Source: Leguminivora glycinivorella (lineage: Eukaryota; Arthropoda; Insecta; Lepidoptera; Tortricidae). Taken from it: a stretch of 64,000 nt of DNA. The notes under the pieces are model-generated. The model did not search any database and had not been told where the DNA came from. It saw only the letters and a program-made list of their open reading frames with translations. Shown piece by piece: positions 10,936 to 22,045 of this stretch. Location: assembly GCF_023078275.1 (NCBI RefSeq), contig NC_062979.1, positions 23,727,848-23,791,847 on the forward strand, in the 5' to 3' direction. The translations under genes and the position numbers were made by a program. Each line of letters opens with the position of its first letter. Positions within the stretch are counted from its first letter, which is position 1.

Positions 10936-11493
10936 CAGACAACCACCTGTCCAAGCAGGGTCTCTGCTGGCAAACACCTGGCAGTAGACGGTCGGGGCGG
11001 CCTTGTACCACGTGGAGGCGGTCAGTGGAGAAGGAGGCTGGCGCAAGTGGACTAGGCTGGGATTTGGAAGCAGTCGCCCAGGATCATCAAAAGTGAAAGA
11101 TTCTTCTAAAAGCCCTATGTCCCTAGTGAGGGATAACAGGAACACATCATCATCATTATTTTAAGTGCCATTTTTAGGAATAACATTTCCTTTTTATGTG
11201 AAAATACACCCAATAAAACGAAAAAAATTACCCAAAACACTTTTGCTGAAATTAGCTTGACGTCATATAACAATTTATCTTTATTTTGCCCTCTGAAATG
11301 CGTAGTTAAAATCTTTCGGCAAACTCAAGTTACACCGTGTATTTATGTCAGCATTACATCGCATCATGCAGTACGAAGAAAACTCTATAAAGTCCTAAAG
11401 ACTGAACGACCACTTAAGTACAGACAAGCTTTCAGTTCCATTTGTTTAAAAGGCTTTGCTTTTTACGGAAGGCTATTCAGTATCTCACTTTAA

Positions 11494-11641
11494 GGCCGAT
11501 AGTCCACTATCATAAATGTATATCATAGAAATATGATCATAGGTCTGTATGCTTCCCTTTTTCTCCAACGTGAAGAAAAAGGACGGCATGTTGCCTATGA
11601 TCATATTTCTATGATAAACATATGATAGTGGACTATCGGCC
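11494..11641. mobile_element. Palindromic MITE with GGCCGATAGTCC ends
   Basis: The arms GGCCGATAGTCCACTATCAT and ATGATAGTGGACTATCGGCC are perfect inverses, and a second inverted block (ATCATAGAAATATGATCATA) lies inside. It lies 9 bp from the Harbinger-like MITE at 11651. Confidence 0.8.
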
Positions 11642-11650
11642 TATTATAAA

Positions 11651-11783
11651 GTGCGTTTTCACATTATCCGATCCGATATCGGATGTCGGACCGGTACCCC
11701 ATACATTACAGGCGCCATCTTGGATTTTTTCTATTGAAATCCTTCCGACATCCGATATCGGATCGGATAATGTGAAAACGCAC
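11651..11783. mobile_element. Harbinger-like MITE, copy 1
   Basis: The ends GTGCGTTTTCACATTATCCG and CGGATAATGTGAAAACGCAC are perfect inverses; the arms extend into GATATCGGATGTCGGA. TAA follows on the right, while the left has AAA. Six copies of the family occur in the window. Confidence 0.8.
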
Positions 11784-12017
11784 TAAGTCACTGCCAATTG
11801 TTTCCACAAATTCAGTAATCAGCTTGCTTTCAGTATGTTTCTGCGATTCGATAGAAGTCGCAGTCGCAAAAAAGGAGTGTACAAGTTTCTAATAAATCGG
11901 CAACGCGCATGTGAGATCCCTTGAGTTGCAGGCGTCCATAGGTTACGGTGACCGCTTACCATCAGGCGGACCGTCGCACATACGTGGCAAACAGGTATAC
12001 GACAAATACATATTATT

Positions 12018-12668
12018 GCGGAAACGTACGAAAGTGTCATGCTCAGACATCGGATTCCGTGGGGCGAAACTTCTTGACAGCTAGGGACTTCCTATATCGA
12101 TAAACTCATTTATCGATACTAGTTCTATATACTAGTGACCGCCCCCAACATTGTGTGTTTTTTGTAACTATTGTTCTGAAGACCAGTATGAAATTCATTC
12201 ATAGCGTCTAAAATCAATAGCGTCGAAATAAATTGTGACGAGTAAACTTTTAAAAACGTTTTCAAAAAAAGAAGAAGAAAATTGAGTTCTTATTTTATTA
12301 TAGATATATATTTTTTTTATACTACGTCGGTGGCAAACAAGCATATGGTCCGGTGCGGTGGAAAGCGGTTACCGTAACCTATGGACGCCTGCAACTCAAA
12401 CAGTGTCACATGCGCATACTCTTTAAAAATATATATATAAGCAAACCTTTGTGTGATCACTAGTATTTAGAACTAGTATCGATAAATGAGTTTATCGATA
12501 TAGGAAGTCGAATCCCTAGCTGTCAAAAAGTTTCGCCCTACGGAATCCGATGTCTGTCATACTGTTTCAGTCAGTCTCAGTACTCTCACAGTCTCGTACC
12601 GACACTCTCTGAATATGACAAATACGAACGTGTCCGAAAAAAATACGATGGAAAATCTTTTCGCACTA
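12018..12668. mobile_element. MITE (TAGTGCGAAAAG family) split by another element
   Basis: The flanking halves, 12018-12043 (GGAAACGTACGAAAGTGTCA) and 12557-12668 (through CTTTTCGCACTACAG), are parts of the MITE seen intact at 35699-35874. The left terminus is eroded. The inserted element is 12044-12556. Confidence 0.65.
12044..12556. mobile_element. Element with ~100-bp TIRs inserted in a MITE
   Basis: The arms run from CAGACATCGGATTCCG (12044) and mirror CGGAATCCGATGTCTG (ending 12556); they match over about 100 bp, including a TATCGATAAACTCATTTATC block. The flanks TCATGCT and TCATACT suggest a 7-8 bp target duplication with one mismatch. CAG...CTG ends and this TSD size fit hAT. A repeat piece (12317-12420) lies within the core. 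Confidence 0.65.
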
Positions 12669-12669
12669 C

Positions 12670-13203
12670 AGCCATCTGTAAGTTGCAGCTAGCCCTCTCT
12701 ATCGCTCTACTGTAGAGGCGCGACAAAGCCAGAAATATTGACACTAACACAAAATACGACCTCCGTCTCTTTAAAGTAAGAGTGAATACTTGAATAGGCT
12801 ATTACTGAATCGGTGAGCTCCATCAGACTCTGTCTTCACTTCCCATCAGGTGTGACTAGGGTCAATCGCCGATCAGTTCATAATAAAAAAAAAGTTGACA
12901 CTTGAACCGGCTGGTTCTTTCGCACCTCTCTCGCTGAGATCTTTCTGTCAATATATTTGACATTTCTCTCTAGACGTAAAATTTGTGACTTGTCGACATC
13001 TTAAGTCGAGAGGTTTCGATTTCGACCTCTAACTCGATATAGAATAACCCCCTTGTCGAGAAAACTATCTCAAAGTGAAATAAAACTCCGATGTGGTTTG
13101 TTTCATCAGTAATGCAAGAGATTCATCTAGGGCATTAAGAAATATTCACATTCCTTTAAATCAGATAGACTTTTCATAGCCATAGATTTTTTAGCCATGT
13201 AAC
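12670..13203. other. No gene seen
   Basis: This is unrecognised unique-looking sequence; no long frame, exon-like block or clear repeat was found. Confidence 0.4.
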
Positions 13204-13470
13204 TATGTACTATGTACGCCCGTGTGGTGACGGGTTAAGAATTTCACCACCCCCTTTCTTCCCGTGGGTGTCGTAGAAGGCGACTGTGGGATATGGGTTA
13301 AATTGTGGCGTAGGCGAGAGGCTGGCAACCTGTCACTGCAATGTCACAGTTTTGTTTTCTTTCAACCCCTTATTTGCTAAGAGTGGCACTGAAACCTGAG
13401 TAGTTTCATGTGCTCTGCCTACCCCTTCATGGGACACAGGCGTGATTGTATGTATGTTGTATGTATGTAA
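13204..13470 (+). repeat. Dispersed repeat with GGTGTCGTAGAAGGCGACTG
   Basis: This repeat runs from the CGTGTGGTGACGGGTTAAGA region to CATGGGACACAGGCGTGATT. Other copies or parts are at 14425-14600, 27336-27445, 29425-29500, 42940-43196 (minus) and 53150-53200. It has no coding potential; the class is unknown. Confidence 0.65.
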
Positions 13471-13534
13471 CTATGTACTAACAAAATATGTGTCTCTGTT
13501 ACACGAAATAAATGAATAATAATAATAATAAGAG

Positions 13535-13910
13535 ACTCTCGCTAGGTGGCTGGATCAAGGGCCAGATGCAGAAGGCGGTGATCTTGGACACGGCGCGGAT
13601 AGTTCGACGGTTCCTCTCTCTGCAGCCCTAACCACCGGCAGCTTGGGCCCTGCCCCGCTGCTGGCGGCACCCTAGGTTAGGTTTTTTATAATGTGTTTAT
13701 ATGTTTTTATATTGTTTTGTATGTGTTTTTGTATTTTACTTTTATATTCATATTATAAACAGCCTAGCCTAAGAAAGAAAATAAATACTGAGAATAAGAG
13801 TGAACAGGCATCTTCTGGGCGAGCTCACTCCATCGTAGGCCACGTCTTTGCCTTTGGCTAGTCTGTGGTCAAGAGTAAGCCCATTTATAATAATAAAAAT
13901 AAAAATAATA
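13535..13910 (+). repeat. LINE 3' end(s)
   Basis: A frame ending at 13630 reads KAVILDTARIVRRFLSLQP then stop, which looks like the C-terminus of a non-LTR retrotransposon ORF2. A GC-rich 3' UTR and an AT-rich tail follow. From about 13800 a second LINE-like 3' end (AGAGTAAGCCCATTTATAAT then A-rich) appears; the same phrase is at 37355. Confidence 0.5.
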
Positions 13911-14039
13911 ATAGCACCTTTATTTAATGAAAAGCTGAAAACACCCAATAATAACCTAACCACAAAATTAAAATTTTGAATAAACCCCCGATATAGTGGA
14001 CCGATTTGGTGAAACATGGCTATGAACACTCCCGACTAA

Positions 14040-14180
14040 TTCAGCTTTCAAACAAAAAAAAACTAAATATAAATCGGTTCATCCGTTCGGGAGCTACGAT
14101 GCCACAGACAGACACACACACAAACAGACAGACAGACACGTCAAACTTATAACACCCCGTCGTTTTTGCGTCGGGGGTTA
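14040..14180 (-). repeat. Dispersed repeat, ACCCCCGACGCAAAAACGA family
   Basis: The reverse complement contains AACCCCCGACGCAAAAACGA, then GTCTGTCTGTC microsatellite sequence and a GAACGGATGAACCGATTT motif. Plus-strand copies are at 19987-20170 and, partial, at 34343-34480. Confidence 0.7.
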
Positions 14181-14245
14181 AAAAGTATTCAAACAAAACT
14201 ATTTAAACCCAGGCGGCAAATTTGAAAAATGTAGGGTTCACCAGG

Positions 14246-14351
14246 AAACGTAGTCCGGCTCTGTCGCGCCAATACGCAAGAGCGATAGGGATAGATATCT
14301 ACTAGCGTTTCGTTTCGTGAGCGTTTGTGCCATTCGGCTACGCACCCTGCC
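14246..14351. mobile_element. Partial MITE, GTAGCCGAATGGCAC family
   Basis: One arm and most of the core are present, ending in GTGCCATTCGGCTACGCACC. The other arm is missing. Confidence 0.6.
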
Positions 14352-14599
14352 AATTGTTTTTATAAAGCGCTTCCTCGTTTTGTAATGGGACCAATGGTGG
14401 AATCGGTAAAAATATTTGCAGCCCCTTCCTTCCCGTGGGTGTCGTAGAAAACTGTGGCGTAGGCGAGAGGCTGGCATGGCAACCTGTCACTGCAATGTCA
14501 CAATTTTCGTTTTCTTCCACCCCATATTTGCCAGGAGTGGCACTGAAACTTGAGTAGTTTCATGTGCTCTGCCTATACCACATTATAATATGTAAGTAT

Positions 14600-15363
14600 G
14601 TATGTTCCGTAGAAATTAGCGACATCACGTCAGTCAGAACGTTTCATACATACAGCCAATTTTTTTGCGATTTCAGCATTAGTCCTGTCTTTCAAAGGTA
14701 CACTATGCAAATATAGCTGGCACTCTTTATTTTGCTCTGTATATACAGTTTTTTTGTAGGGTTTAATTATTTGTTTATTTATGCTTTTATATTTGAGATA
14801 TAAGTAACATATTATTACTATGCTTAAAGTCGGTCCTAGGCAACTTATTGAATAGGATTTTATCATAAATAAGTGATTTTATAGCAATTAAGTCTGTGAA
14901 ACACTTGTTTTCATGTAATTAAATGCTCCGGATATTTTTACCTTCCAAACAGTTTGAAAAGTAACATACCTCCCAAGTGGAATCATTTCGTTCGGGAAGT
15001 TTGCAAAAATGTCGGTATGTAATTAAAAATAGCCATTAATTACAGGACCCCTGGATTAAGATTAACGATGCTCAGGTTCCTCTTGGGACCTTAAGCATTC
15101 TTGGACTTATTTTGAAAAAACGTTTTAGGTAAGTACCTAAAACATTTTACTAGGCACGTGTAATCAGACACTTTCGAAACCTTTTTGTTTGAACACATTA
15201 TGCCTTGAAACATACATACAGTTAGATATTGTGACATTTGTGACCCAGTGTTGAATGTTTGTAAAATATCACAATTTATCCAAGGACTAGGTATAGTATA
15301 GTAGGTAGGTATTAAAAATTGACTTCGAAAAGTTGACAATTCAGTTATTAGGTATACCTAAAA
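14600..15363. other. No gene seen, AT-rich
   Basis: Short frames here have no exon-like composition or family resemblance. No clear repeat was recognised. Confidence 0.4.
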
Positions 15364-15562
15364 TCCATACTAATATTGTAGAGGTAAATGGGAAAGTGTG
15401 TGTGTCTGTTTGTTTGTCCGTCTTTCACGGCAAAACATCTATGGCAAAACGGAGAGACGAATTATCATGATTTTTTAAGTGGAGATAGTTGAAGGGATGG
15501 AGAGTGACATAGGCTACTTTTTGTCTCTTTCTAACGCGAGCGAAGCCGTGGGTAAAAGCTAG
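15364..15562 (+). mobile_element. Complete small non-autonomous Helitron
   Basis: The element starts TCCATACTAATATTG. It ends with the palindrome-bearing ACGCGAGCGAAGCCGTGGG followed by TAAAAGCTAG, the classic TC...CTAG pair. It lies between A (15363) and T (15563), the expected Helitron target AT, with no target duplication. It is 199 bp and carries no gene. Confidence 0.9.
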
Positions 15563-15626
15563 TTCTTTATAAATTACCTACTAAGTCCAGTCTATATTCA
15601 ATCGAAATACTTATTCTATTTGACAG

Positions 15627-15941
15627 AATAGTACATTACGATACAAGTGCGTAAAAAAGGAAGTTCGAAACGAGTGGCGATAAATTAAAATACGACCGAA
15701 GGGAGTGTTTTAAATCGACACGATGTTTTTTTTACGCACTAGTGCGAGAAGTGGTTCATTAAGTATATGCCAGGTCGAAACTTCGGAGGCTCATCTGTAC
15801 TGAAAAACGTCGTACGATACACGTGCGAAAAGGAAATTCGTAACTCGTGTCGATTTAAAACACTCCCTTCGGTCGTGTTTTATTTTATCGCCACTCGTGT
15901 CGAACTTCTTTTTTTACGCACTTGTATCGTAATGTACTATT
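15627..15941. mobile_element. Foldback MITE with ~95-bp arms
   Basis: The left arm AATAGTACATTACGATACAA is mirrored by TTGTATCGTAATGTACTATT at the right. The arms include ACGACCGAAGGGAGTGTTTT and its complement. No coding capacity. Confidence 0.8.
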
Positions 15942-16529
15942 ATTATTAAGAGGTCGACGGCTCTGTATCTTAGTCATCAATGTCATCATCGCATCATGTA
16001 CCTATTGTATTAACTATTCATTAATTTCGTAATTTTTTCTATCAAACATATTTTTGGCGAAAAATCGTATGTTGTGATTTATTTCAAATCTCATGTAGGG
16101 TGTGTGCCTACCTATTTTTTTGGCACTGATATTCTTATCTTATCGTATCTAGCTAGAACTTATTTTTAACTTAGGTATATAATTTTCAAACCAAGCAGTA
16201 AGTAGTAATAAGTAGTTGATAGACAAGTGGACAAAACATTAGGCCGTTAGAGTCTCTTCGGAAAGTCAAGATTCGTGGAATATGTTGGACCCCATACATT
16301 TCACGACTCTTTACTTTTCGAAACGACCCTATTTTTTCTAAAGTTTTGTGGGACGCGTAGTGATATCTCCCACGGGTTCCACTTACTTGCAGTAGGTATA
16401 GCTCCAGACGTGAAAGCAAACAAGCAGGATACGTTTTGTAGCTTTATTCTTGAGCACACACATGCGTAAGCGAACAGTTTACAATTACAGAAGGAGAAAT
16501 GCAAGATAGGCAAAGCAAAAGCACTTAAA
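15942..16529. other. No gene seen
   Basis: The stretch is AT-rich; small overlapping frames on both strands lack support. Confidence 0.4.
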
Positions 16530-16730
16530 ACTATAAAGCGCGAGCGAGTGCACAAAGGAATGCGATTGGAATGCGACCGAGCAGCGCGGTGGCGTGCGCT
16601 GTGCGTCAGAGAGGCAGATAGACTGGTGAGCGCGGCGCGCGGGGGAACATGCGCGGGCGCAGGGCGGCCGGCCGGGAACCGGTCACGCCGCGACGTTATC
16701 AGCTGTGTGCAGCCGCTCCGCGCGCTAAAC
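16530..16730 (+). promoter_or_regulatory. GC/CpG-rich island, possible promoter or noncoding first exon
   Basis: An abrupt GC-rich block, rich in CG dinucleotides, lies in AT-rich surroundings. A TATAAA lies at its left edge (about 16531) and a good donor, CTG|GTGAGC, at 16625. No protein frame is credible. It could be an untranslated first exon, a promoter, or a decayed GC-rich retroposon 5' end. Confidence 0.25.
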
Positions 16731-17712
16731 TATCTACTAATAACAAGAATCTGTTTGTCCGCTTCAACATACAAAACATGTGACATAAACATTTTATTTT
16801 CCATAATTCATAGTTCAGATTAATTATTTCATAGTAATGAATAAAAGGTTAAAAGGGTAAAATTCATTAAATGCTAATCAACAATTAAAATTAATGTACA
16901 TAATCGTTAATTTAATAATTAGGATATAAAATGAATTCATTTGACATAATTAAATTCATTGTAAATAAATAAAATTAAAATGATTTGATATAAATAATTA
17001 ATTTGAATTGATTGATGAATAAAAATTGTAAAAAGTAAAATTGTAAAATGTAAAACAATAAAAACATTAAAATTAATAAAATACATAAAATCTGTGGCAG
17101 AACGCCCACAGTTTTTTGTAAAATAAAAACAAGAGGCCGAATATAATGCCCTCTGTCCAAGTGAAACAAACCCAAACCCATGTTCGATTCAAGATAAAAT
17201 TCCTTCCACATTGTCCGCAAGATTAATGCTCAAAGCTTTGTCACCCTCACCCAACCTCCTATCTCAATCACTCATACAATGTATTTTATTTCGAAGAACG
17301 AAGGCTCAAAATAGGTTGATAGGATGTCTTTTTGTACGAGGTAAGAAAAGTTATGATGGCATGTAAGAAAGAATATGATATGGGAAACAAAGGGTGATAT
17401 GGGTGATAACGCGGTGGGTGACCATAATTTATAACGTTTTGAGGAAATTAATTTTTATGGCCACGTGTGAGATACGTAGGTGGCATTGGGGTAATTTCGA
17501 AAGTCGTCTAATTGCGAACGTCATATAAAAATCACCATTATTTCCATCATATTAAGATTCCCATTTCGAAATTACCTGAGCATTTCTGTGATTCGAAATT
17601 ACCCCACTGCACCTACCTACATTACCTATATTAGTACGGCTTTTAATTATTCAATCATTTATTAAACATTAATGATCCAAAATCATCATTTTTAATAATA
17701 AAATGCAGATTT
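16731..17712. other. No gene seen, very AT-rich
   Basis: The sequence is dominated by AAATTAAT-like words. No repeat boundary or exon was recognised. Confidence 0.4.
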
Positions 17713-18070
17713 CATCATCATCGACATATCAGCCCTTTATCGCCCACTGCTAAGCATATGCCTCTCTTCTATTACACCACTTATCCCGGTACTGGGCTAG
17801 TCTCATCCACTGAAATAGATATCATACACGAAAGAAAAAACGACAAGGCCCACTAGTGACCGAGCCGAGAAACGAACCCGGGTCTTCAGCTTACGCGGCT
17901 AACATCCTTACCACTAGACCACCCGCCCGCCGTGGTACCCGACGAAGTTTCTCTAGTGTATGTATTCTCTGATAAGGCTATGAGCCTTTGACCAACTCTA
18001 AGGGCTAGCAATGTGTGCTTAGTCTCATCCAGTTGCGACCCGCAATTTTCCGGGTGTCGTCGAAAGTGCA
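17713..18070 (-). repeat. RTE-type LINE 3' end, split by a SINE
   Basis: The two halves (17713-17809 and 18021-18070) match the LINE 3' end at 40934-41277: an ATCATCATC tail, GCCCACTGCTAAGCATATGC, then the ORF2 C-terminus on the minus strand. The insertion between them is a SINE. Confidence 0.65.
17810..18020 (-). repeat. SINE (second family) with 11-bp TSD
   Basis: A minus-strand tRNA-like head lies at about 17855-17935 (GGTGGTCTAGTGGTAAGGAT and a GGGTTCG B-box start). AGTCTCATCCA is duplicated on both sides (17799-17809 and 18021-18031), marking a retroposition into a LINE 3' end. It shares ATATCATACAC with 1470-1665. Confidence 0.75.
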
Positions 18071-18111
18071 ATTTTGCTATCCTTTTTCGAATAATCAGGA
18101 GACTCTTTACC

Positions 18112-18600
18112 AGTTAGTGTGGTGGAATAGTTATTTGTTTTACAAGGGGGCAAAGTTGTTATTTAACCGCACGTGTCAATATTGATACCCGAGCAAGCGA
18201 AAGATTCCAATATTGAACCGCGAGCGTAGCGAGTGGTTCAAAAAGTGGAATCTTAAGCGTTGCGAGGCTTTCAAGGCACGAAGGTTAAACAAACTTTGCC
18301 ACCGAGTGAAACACAACATTTTTCACCACACCAACACGAACAAAATACTGACTATAAGTGCGTTTTCACATTATCCGATCCGATATCAACCCGGTAGAAC
18401 CAAACCAATATCCCATACATTTAAGCCACCATCTTGGGCTTTTGCCTTTAAAGTCCTTCCGACATCCGATATCGGATCAGATAATGTGAAAACGCACTAA
18501 GACATCAAACTAAATCAAATCCATCAATTTATTCAATATTTATGATTCAAAATCATCATTTATAGGTAAATTCTACCAGCCAGTTTAAGACATCAAGTTA
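18112..18600 (+). repeat. Dispersed repeat containing a MITE
   Basis: This is the inverted partner of 6140-6500. The repeat is interrupted at 18358-18497 by the Harbinger-like MITE. Confidence 0.7.
18358..18497. mobile_element. Harbinger-like MITE, copy 2, TSD TAA
   Basis: The ends GTGCGTTTTCACATTATCCG and ATAATGTGAAAACGCAC are inverted. TAA flanks it at 18355-18357 and 18498-18500. The inverted paralogue at 6245-6270 shows the same sequence with one TAA and no insertion, giving a direct empty-site comparison. Confidence 0.85.
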
Positions 18601-19428
18601 AAATTTGTATGAAATTGCTTTGAACTCTTGTGGCTTAACTGCAATTTTTGCTATTCTGTTTTCGAATAGCAAAGTAAGCCTTTGCCAGTTGGTGTGGTGA
18701 AAATATCATTTTCCATTACGTGTTGTATGCTTTCGTACAACAGTATCCTATTATAAACTCCTGGGCATTTCAAAACATGAAAAACTCAGCATTTCCTAAC
18801 GCGCGGCTGATAACAGACGTTTTGTTACCCCTTTATGGACACCATTTTATTCTACGGCTGATAACACGGACTAGTAGTACACCTGGAAATGACACTTTAA
18901 TTATTAAAACAAGGGAGAATCTCCCTCCTTTATGACATTCAGACTCTGTGATCGCAGTTTCATAATCTTCTTAAAAAGAAGCTAATAGGTATCAGCAGCG
19001 GCTGGTTCATACAAGCCGATTCCCATCGGCTTGCCTAAAATTGATCACTAGTAAAGTACCTATTGTTAAGGTAGGTTTCTTTTAGGTCAGTGTTGCCTAG
19101 CAGAAATTTTCACCAGCCGCCACTGATAGGTATATAAAATCTTCTTAAATTAAAGACAACGTGCATTCAGAATTTGAATTTTTACGTCCAATAAATCATA
19201 AAATGTATATTTGTATTGATTTCCTATCACCTATGAAGTGCCGACTAATCGGCCTTTTTTGCCGACTAGTTCGCCTTTGTATTTGAAACTTTTTATTTTA
19301 AATATATTGTGTTGTATTCTTTTCTTGTACAATAAAGTGTTTAGTTACTTACTAGTCGCCGACTACAAATATGGCCGGATAGTCGGCTCTAATAAGGAGC
19401 ATTTTGTGGCTAGATTTTGTTTACATTA
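18601..19428. other. No gene seen; possible LINE tail
   Basis: Around 19270-19345 the phrase TTGTACAATAAAGTGTTTAG then TTACTTACT resembles a LINE 3' tail also seen at 63735-63765. The rest is unrecognised. Confidence 0.4.
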
Positions 19429-19517
19429 GACTTATATTGACCGGGATATAGTATAGACCGTGATTACCTTTTTTGATTTTTGTCGAGCTCCCGATATGCA
19501 TGCATCATGATCACGGA
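19429..19517. mobile_element. Partial MITE, GACTTATATTGACCGGGATA family
   Basis: One arm and the core of the element complete at 21931-22045 are present. A GGAA-type microsatellite follows at about 19527-19545. Confidence 0.7.
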
Positions 19518-19986
19518 AAACTGACGAAGGAAGGAAGGAAGGACTGAGGAAGGTAGGGGGTTTGTTTACATTTATTTAATTTATTTAAATATCTACACAT
19601 ACAGACTATAGGTCTAAATACTTCCAGCATAGAATGCTGTTATATGAATCCATGTTCAAATGTGTATAAAATTGGCATTAAACCGGTGGCCATCGTAAAG
19701 CGAAATCCTATCCATTTGGCCACCTCCTATCAGATGCAACCCTCCACATCAAATATACTCTCATCCTATAATAATAAGGGTGGTTATCGTATAAAAGGGG
19801 TGTTTAAAAGGACATTGGGTAAGCAAGGTAAGTATTTGGGAAGGTTAGACAATAAAATTGTATAGCCATGTATGTTTGGTATTGGCAGGTTTGATTTTAT
19901 ATTTGAAGTGTGACTTTTATAAGCGATAAATTTTGTCTTTATTTGGATATAGGCCTAAAGTTTATGCAGGTATGATTGACGATGTT

Positions 19987-20030
19987 TTTAACCCCCGACG
20001 CAAAAACGACGGGGTGTTATAAGTTTGACG

Positions 20031-20073
<43 letters not shown>

Positions 20074-20170
20074 GTGTGTCTGCCTGTGGCATCGTAGAAC
20101 CCGAACGGATGAACCGATTTAGATTTAGTTTTTTTTTTTTCTTAAAGCTGAGTTAGTCGGAAGTATTCTT
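19987..20170 (+). repeat. Dispersed repeat, ACCCCCGACGCAAAAACGA family
   Basis: This plus-strand copy has the AACCCCCGACGCAAAAACGA start, a long (TCTG)n tract and GAACGGATGAACCGATTT. The interval 19518-19986 before it shows no gene. Confidence 0.75.
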
Positions 20171-20376
20171 AGTCATGTTTCATGAAAATCGGTCCACTAT
20201 GTCGCTGTCGGGGTTTTTTTCAAATTTTTAATTTTGTGGTTAGGTTATTATGATTTAGGTGGGAAACGAGCCAATAATTGAGTGATTTTTTTCTAAATTA
20301 AATTGTTTCTGAAAGTACAACTTCTCATTCACTTCGCAATACGCATCGCCAATCAAAAATTGAAGGAAACATTAAA

Positions 20377-20868
20377 AAAAAACCGGTCAAGTGCGAGTCG
20401 GACTCGCCCACCGAGGGTTCCGTACAAACTTTCAAACTCCCCAGTTAAAATAATCTCATGTTTTCACATAACTCTAACGACTTGACTTGAAGACAAAAGT
20501 ATAGGTACTTGAGCATTATTGTGTATAGCGCCATCTCTCGGTGAATTCGCTAACTAATTTGCGCGACCATAGTAATTATGTTGGTTTTCAGGGATTATTC
20601 TTTATAATGTTAACCGATTTAAACAATTTTTACTTTATTGGAAAGGAGATGATTTACGTAACATCTCATATTAATTTCAAGCCTTTATACATCCGCAAAG
20701 GTGGGTAAATTAAAAGAGAAAATCTGAAAAGTTTTTTGTGAATTAAAAAAAAGTTTTCAAGATACAAACACGATTATATTTTTCCTGTAATATTTAGCAT
20801 AAAACCAATGTTTCTTAAAATTTTCATAATTTGTCGTTGGTAAACTTCGGAGATAAGGGGGGGAGAAC
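20377..20868 (+). repeat. 5' part of an interrupted ~1-kb dispersed element
   Basis: The start ACCGGTCAAGTGCGAGTCGG and the body match 37379-38035. The copy stops at a run of G near 20858. The 3' part appears to resume at 25022 after an insertion. Confidence 0.7.
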
Positions 20869-21778
20869 CATTTGGGACGCCGTGGTGGACGGTCGTGTCC
20901 GGAGCAAGTCTCATAAACGCGTAAAAACCCATCGAAACAATAGATCCCAAGTGCAACCGCTGCACGTGCATCTAAATACCGCCGACGCGCCCCGACCCGA
21001 CCAAAGCTCCCGCGCGTTGTACCTAACTTCAGACTTTTGTGACAGTAGTGTTAAAATGTATAGAGCTTATAGTTTTCGCGTTACGAGTGTGCCGTGTGTT
21101 TTCTTATTTACTCAATTTATAGAGACAGTGCGAGACCAAAAACACCCAGTAGCATCCAAACAGATAATCCGCAGTACGAGTTACGAGCTTCTTGCCGCAC
21201 CACAAGCGTGTGCAGTGTGTTTACATACTTACAGTGACAGTCGCTCAATTTTTAGAGACAGTGTTAGATTAAATACCTATACTTAGGAGTACCTAGTAGC
21301 GAATCAAGCCAAGTGCCGATGGCTCTCGTCGTCGCGCCGCCCATACCCAACCTGGGCCCGGCGCCGACTACCCAACGTCGGTTAAGCAGCGGGTGGATGC
21401 TAACTACACCTTCATTGCGACCAAATTGGTGAGCTCGTTCCATCTCTGTTGTCTTACTTAGCGCTAACACCGGTGCTCCTAGGTTTAGGTGCCTATTTAA
21501 CTAGATTTAGCTTGACCAAGTTGTTAAGCCTCAACGAAAGGGATATCAGATAGTCTTTCGACGGTTCCGGGGCAACCTGCCGAATTCTACGCCCGGACAG
21601 ACGACGCAACGAAGCCTCGACGTTACGTTGTCACCTAAATCTAGATGACGTTTCTTACTTTTATGTGTTTATTTTTTATGCTCTTATGTATTTTTAGTTA
21701 CTCAGTGCTTTGGTTTTTACTGTCATTACTGTGTAACATATTTGAAATAAAAATAAAATAAAATAAATAAAATAAAAT
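20869..21778 (+). mobile_element. Probable retroposon with A-rich tail
   Basis: A GC-rich 5' region (from about 20870) is followed by a short frame from ATG at 21319 (MALVVAPPIPNLGPAPTTQR...). AT-rich sequence then ends in an A-rich (AATAAA)n-like tail at 21750-21778. It looks like an internally deleted or truncated LINE. No RT or endonuclease motif was found. Confidence 0.45.
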
Positions 21779-21930
21779 CAGCTGATTACAATTATACGCC
21801 CAGTTTAGCTAATTATACACATTGTGCCTAATTTATATAACGCGACTATTTATTTACTATTTAATAAGCACAACACATAGTATGCTTGTATTCCACATAG
21901 TTCAATCTAATGGTAATTATTTATTTGTTG

Positions 21931-22045
21931 GACTTATATTGACCGGGATATAGACCGTGATTACCTTTTTGATTTTTGTCGAGCTCCCGATATTTCGACG
22001 CAGTTGCATGCATCATCACGGTCTATATCCCGGTCAATATAAGTC
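21931..22045. mobile_element. Palindromic MITE, GACTTATATTGACCGGGATA ends
   Basis: The arms GACTTATATTGACCGGGATA and TATCCCGGTCAATATAAGTC are perfect inverses. The core contains GAGCTCCCGATATTTCGACG. A partial copy is at 19429. Confidence 0.85.

Noticed and set aside
16548..16823. A 91-codon frame in the GC-rich island
   Set aside because: Arginine/alanine-rich composition follows from GC content; the second half is ordinary AT-rich noncoding sequence.
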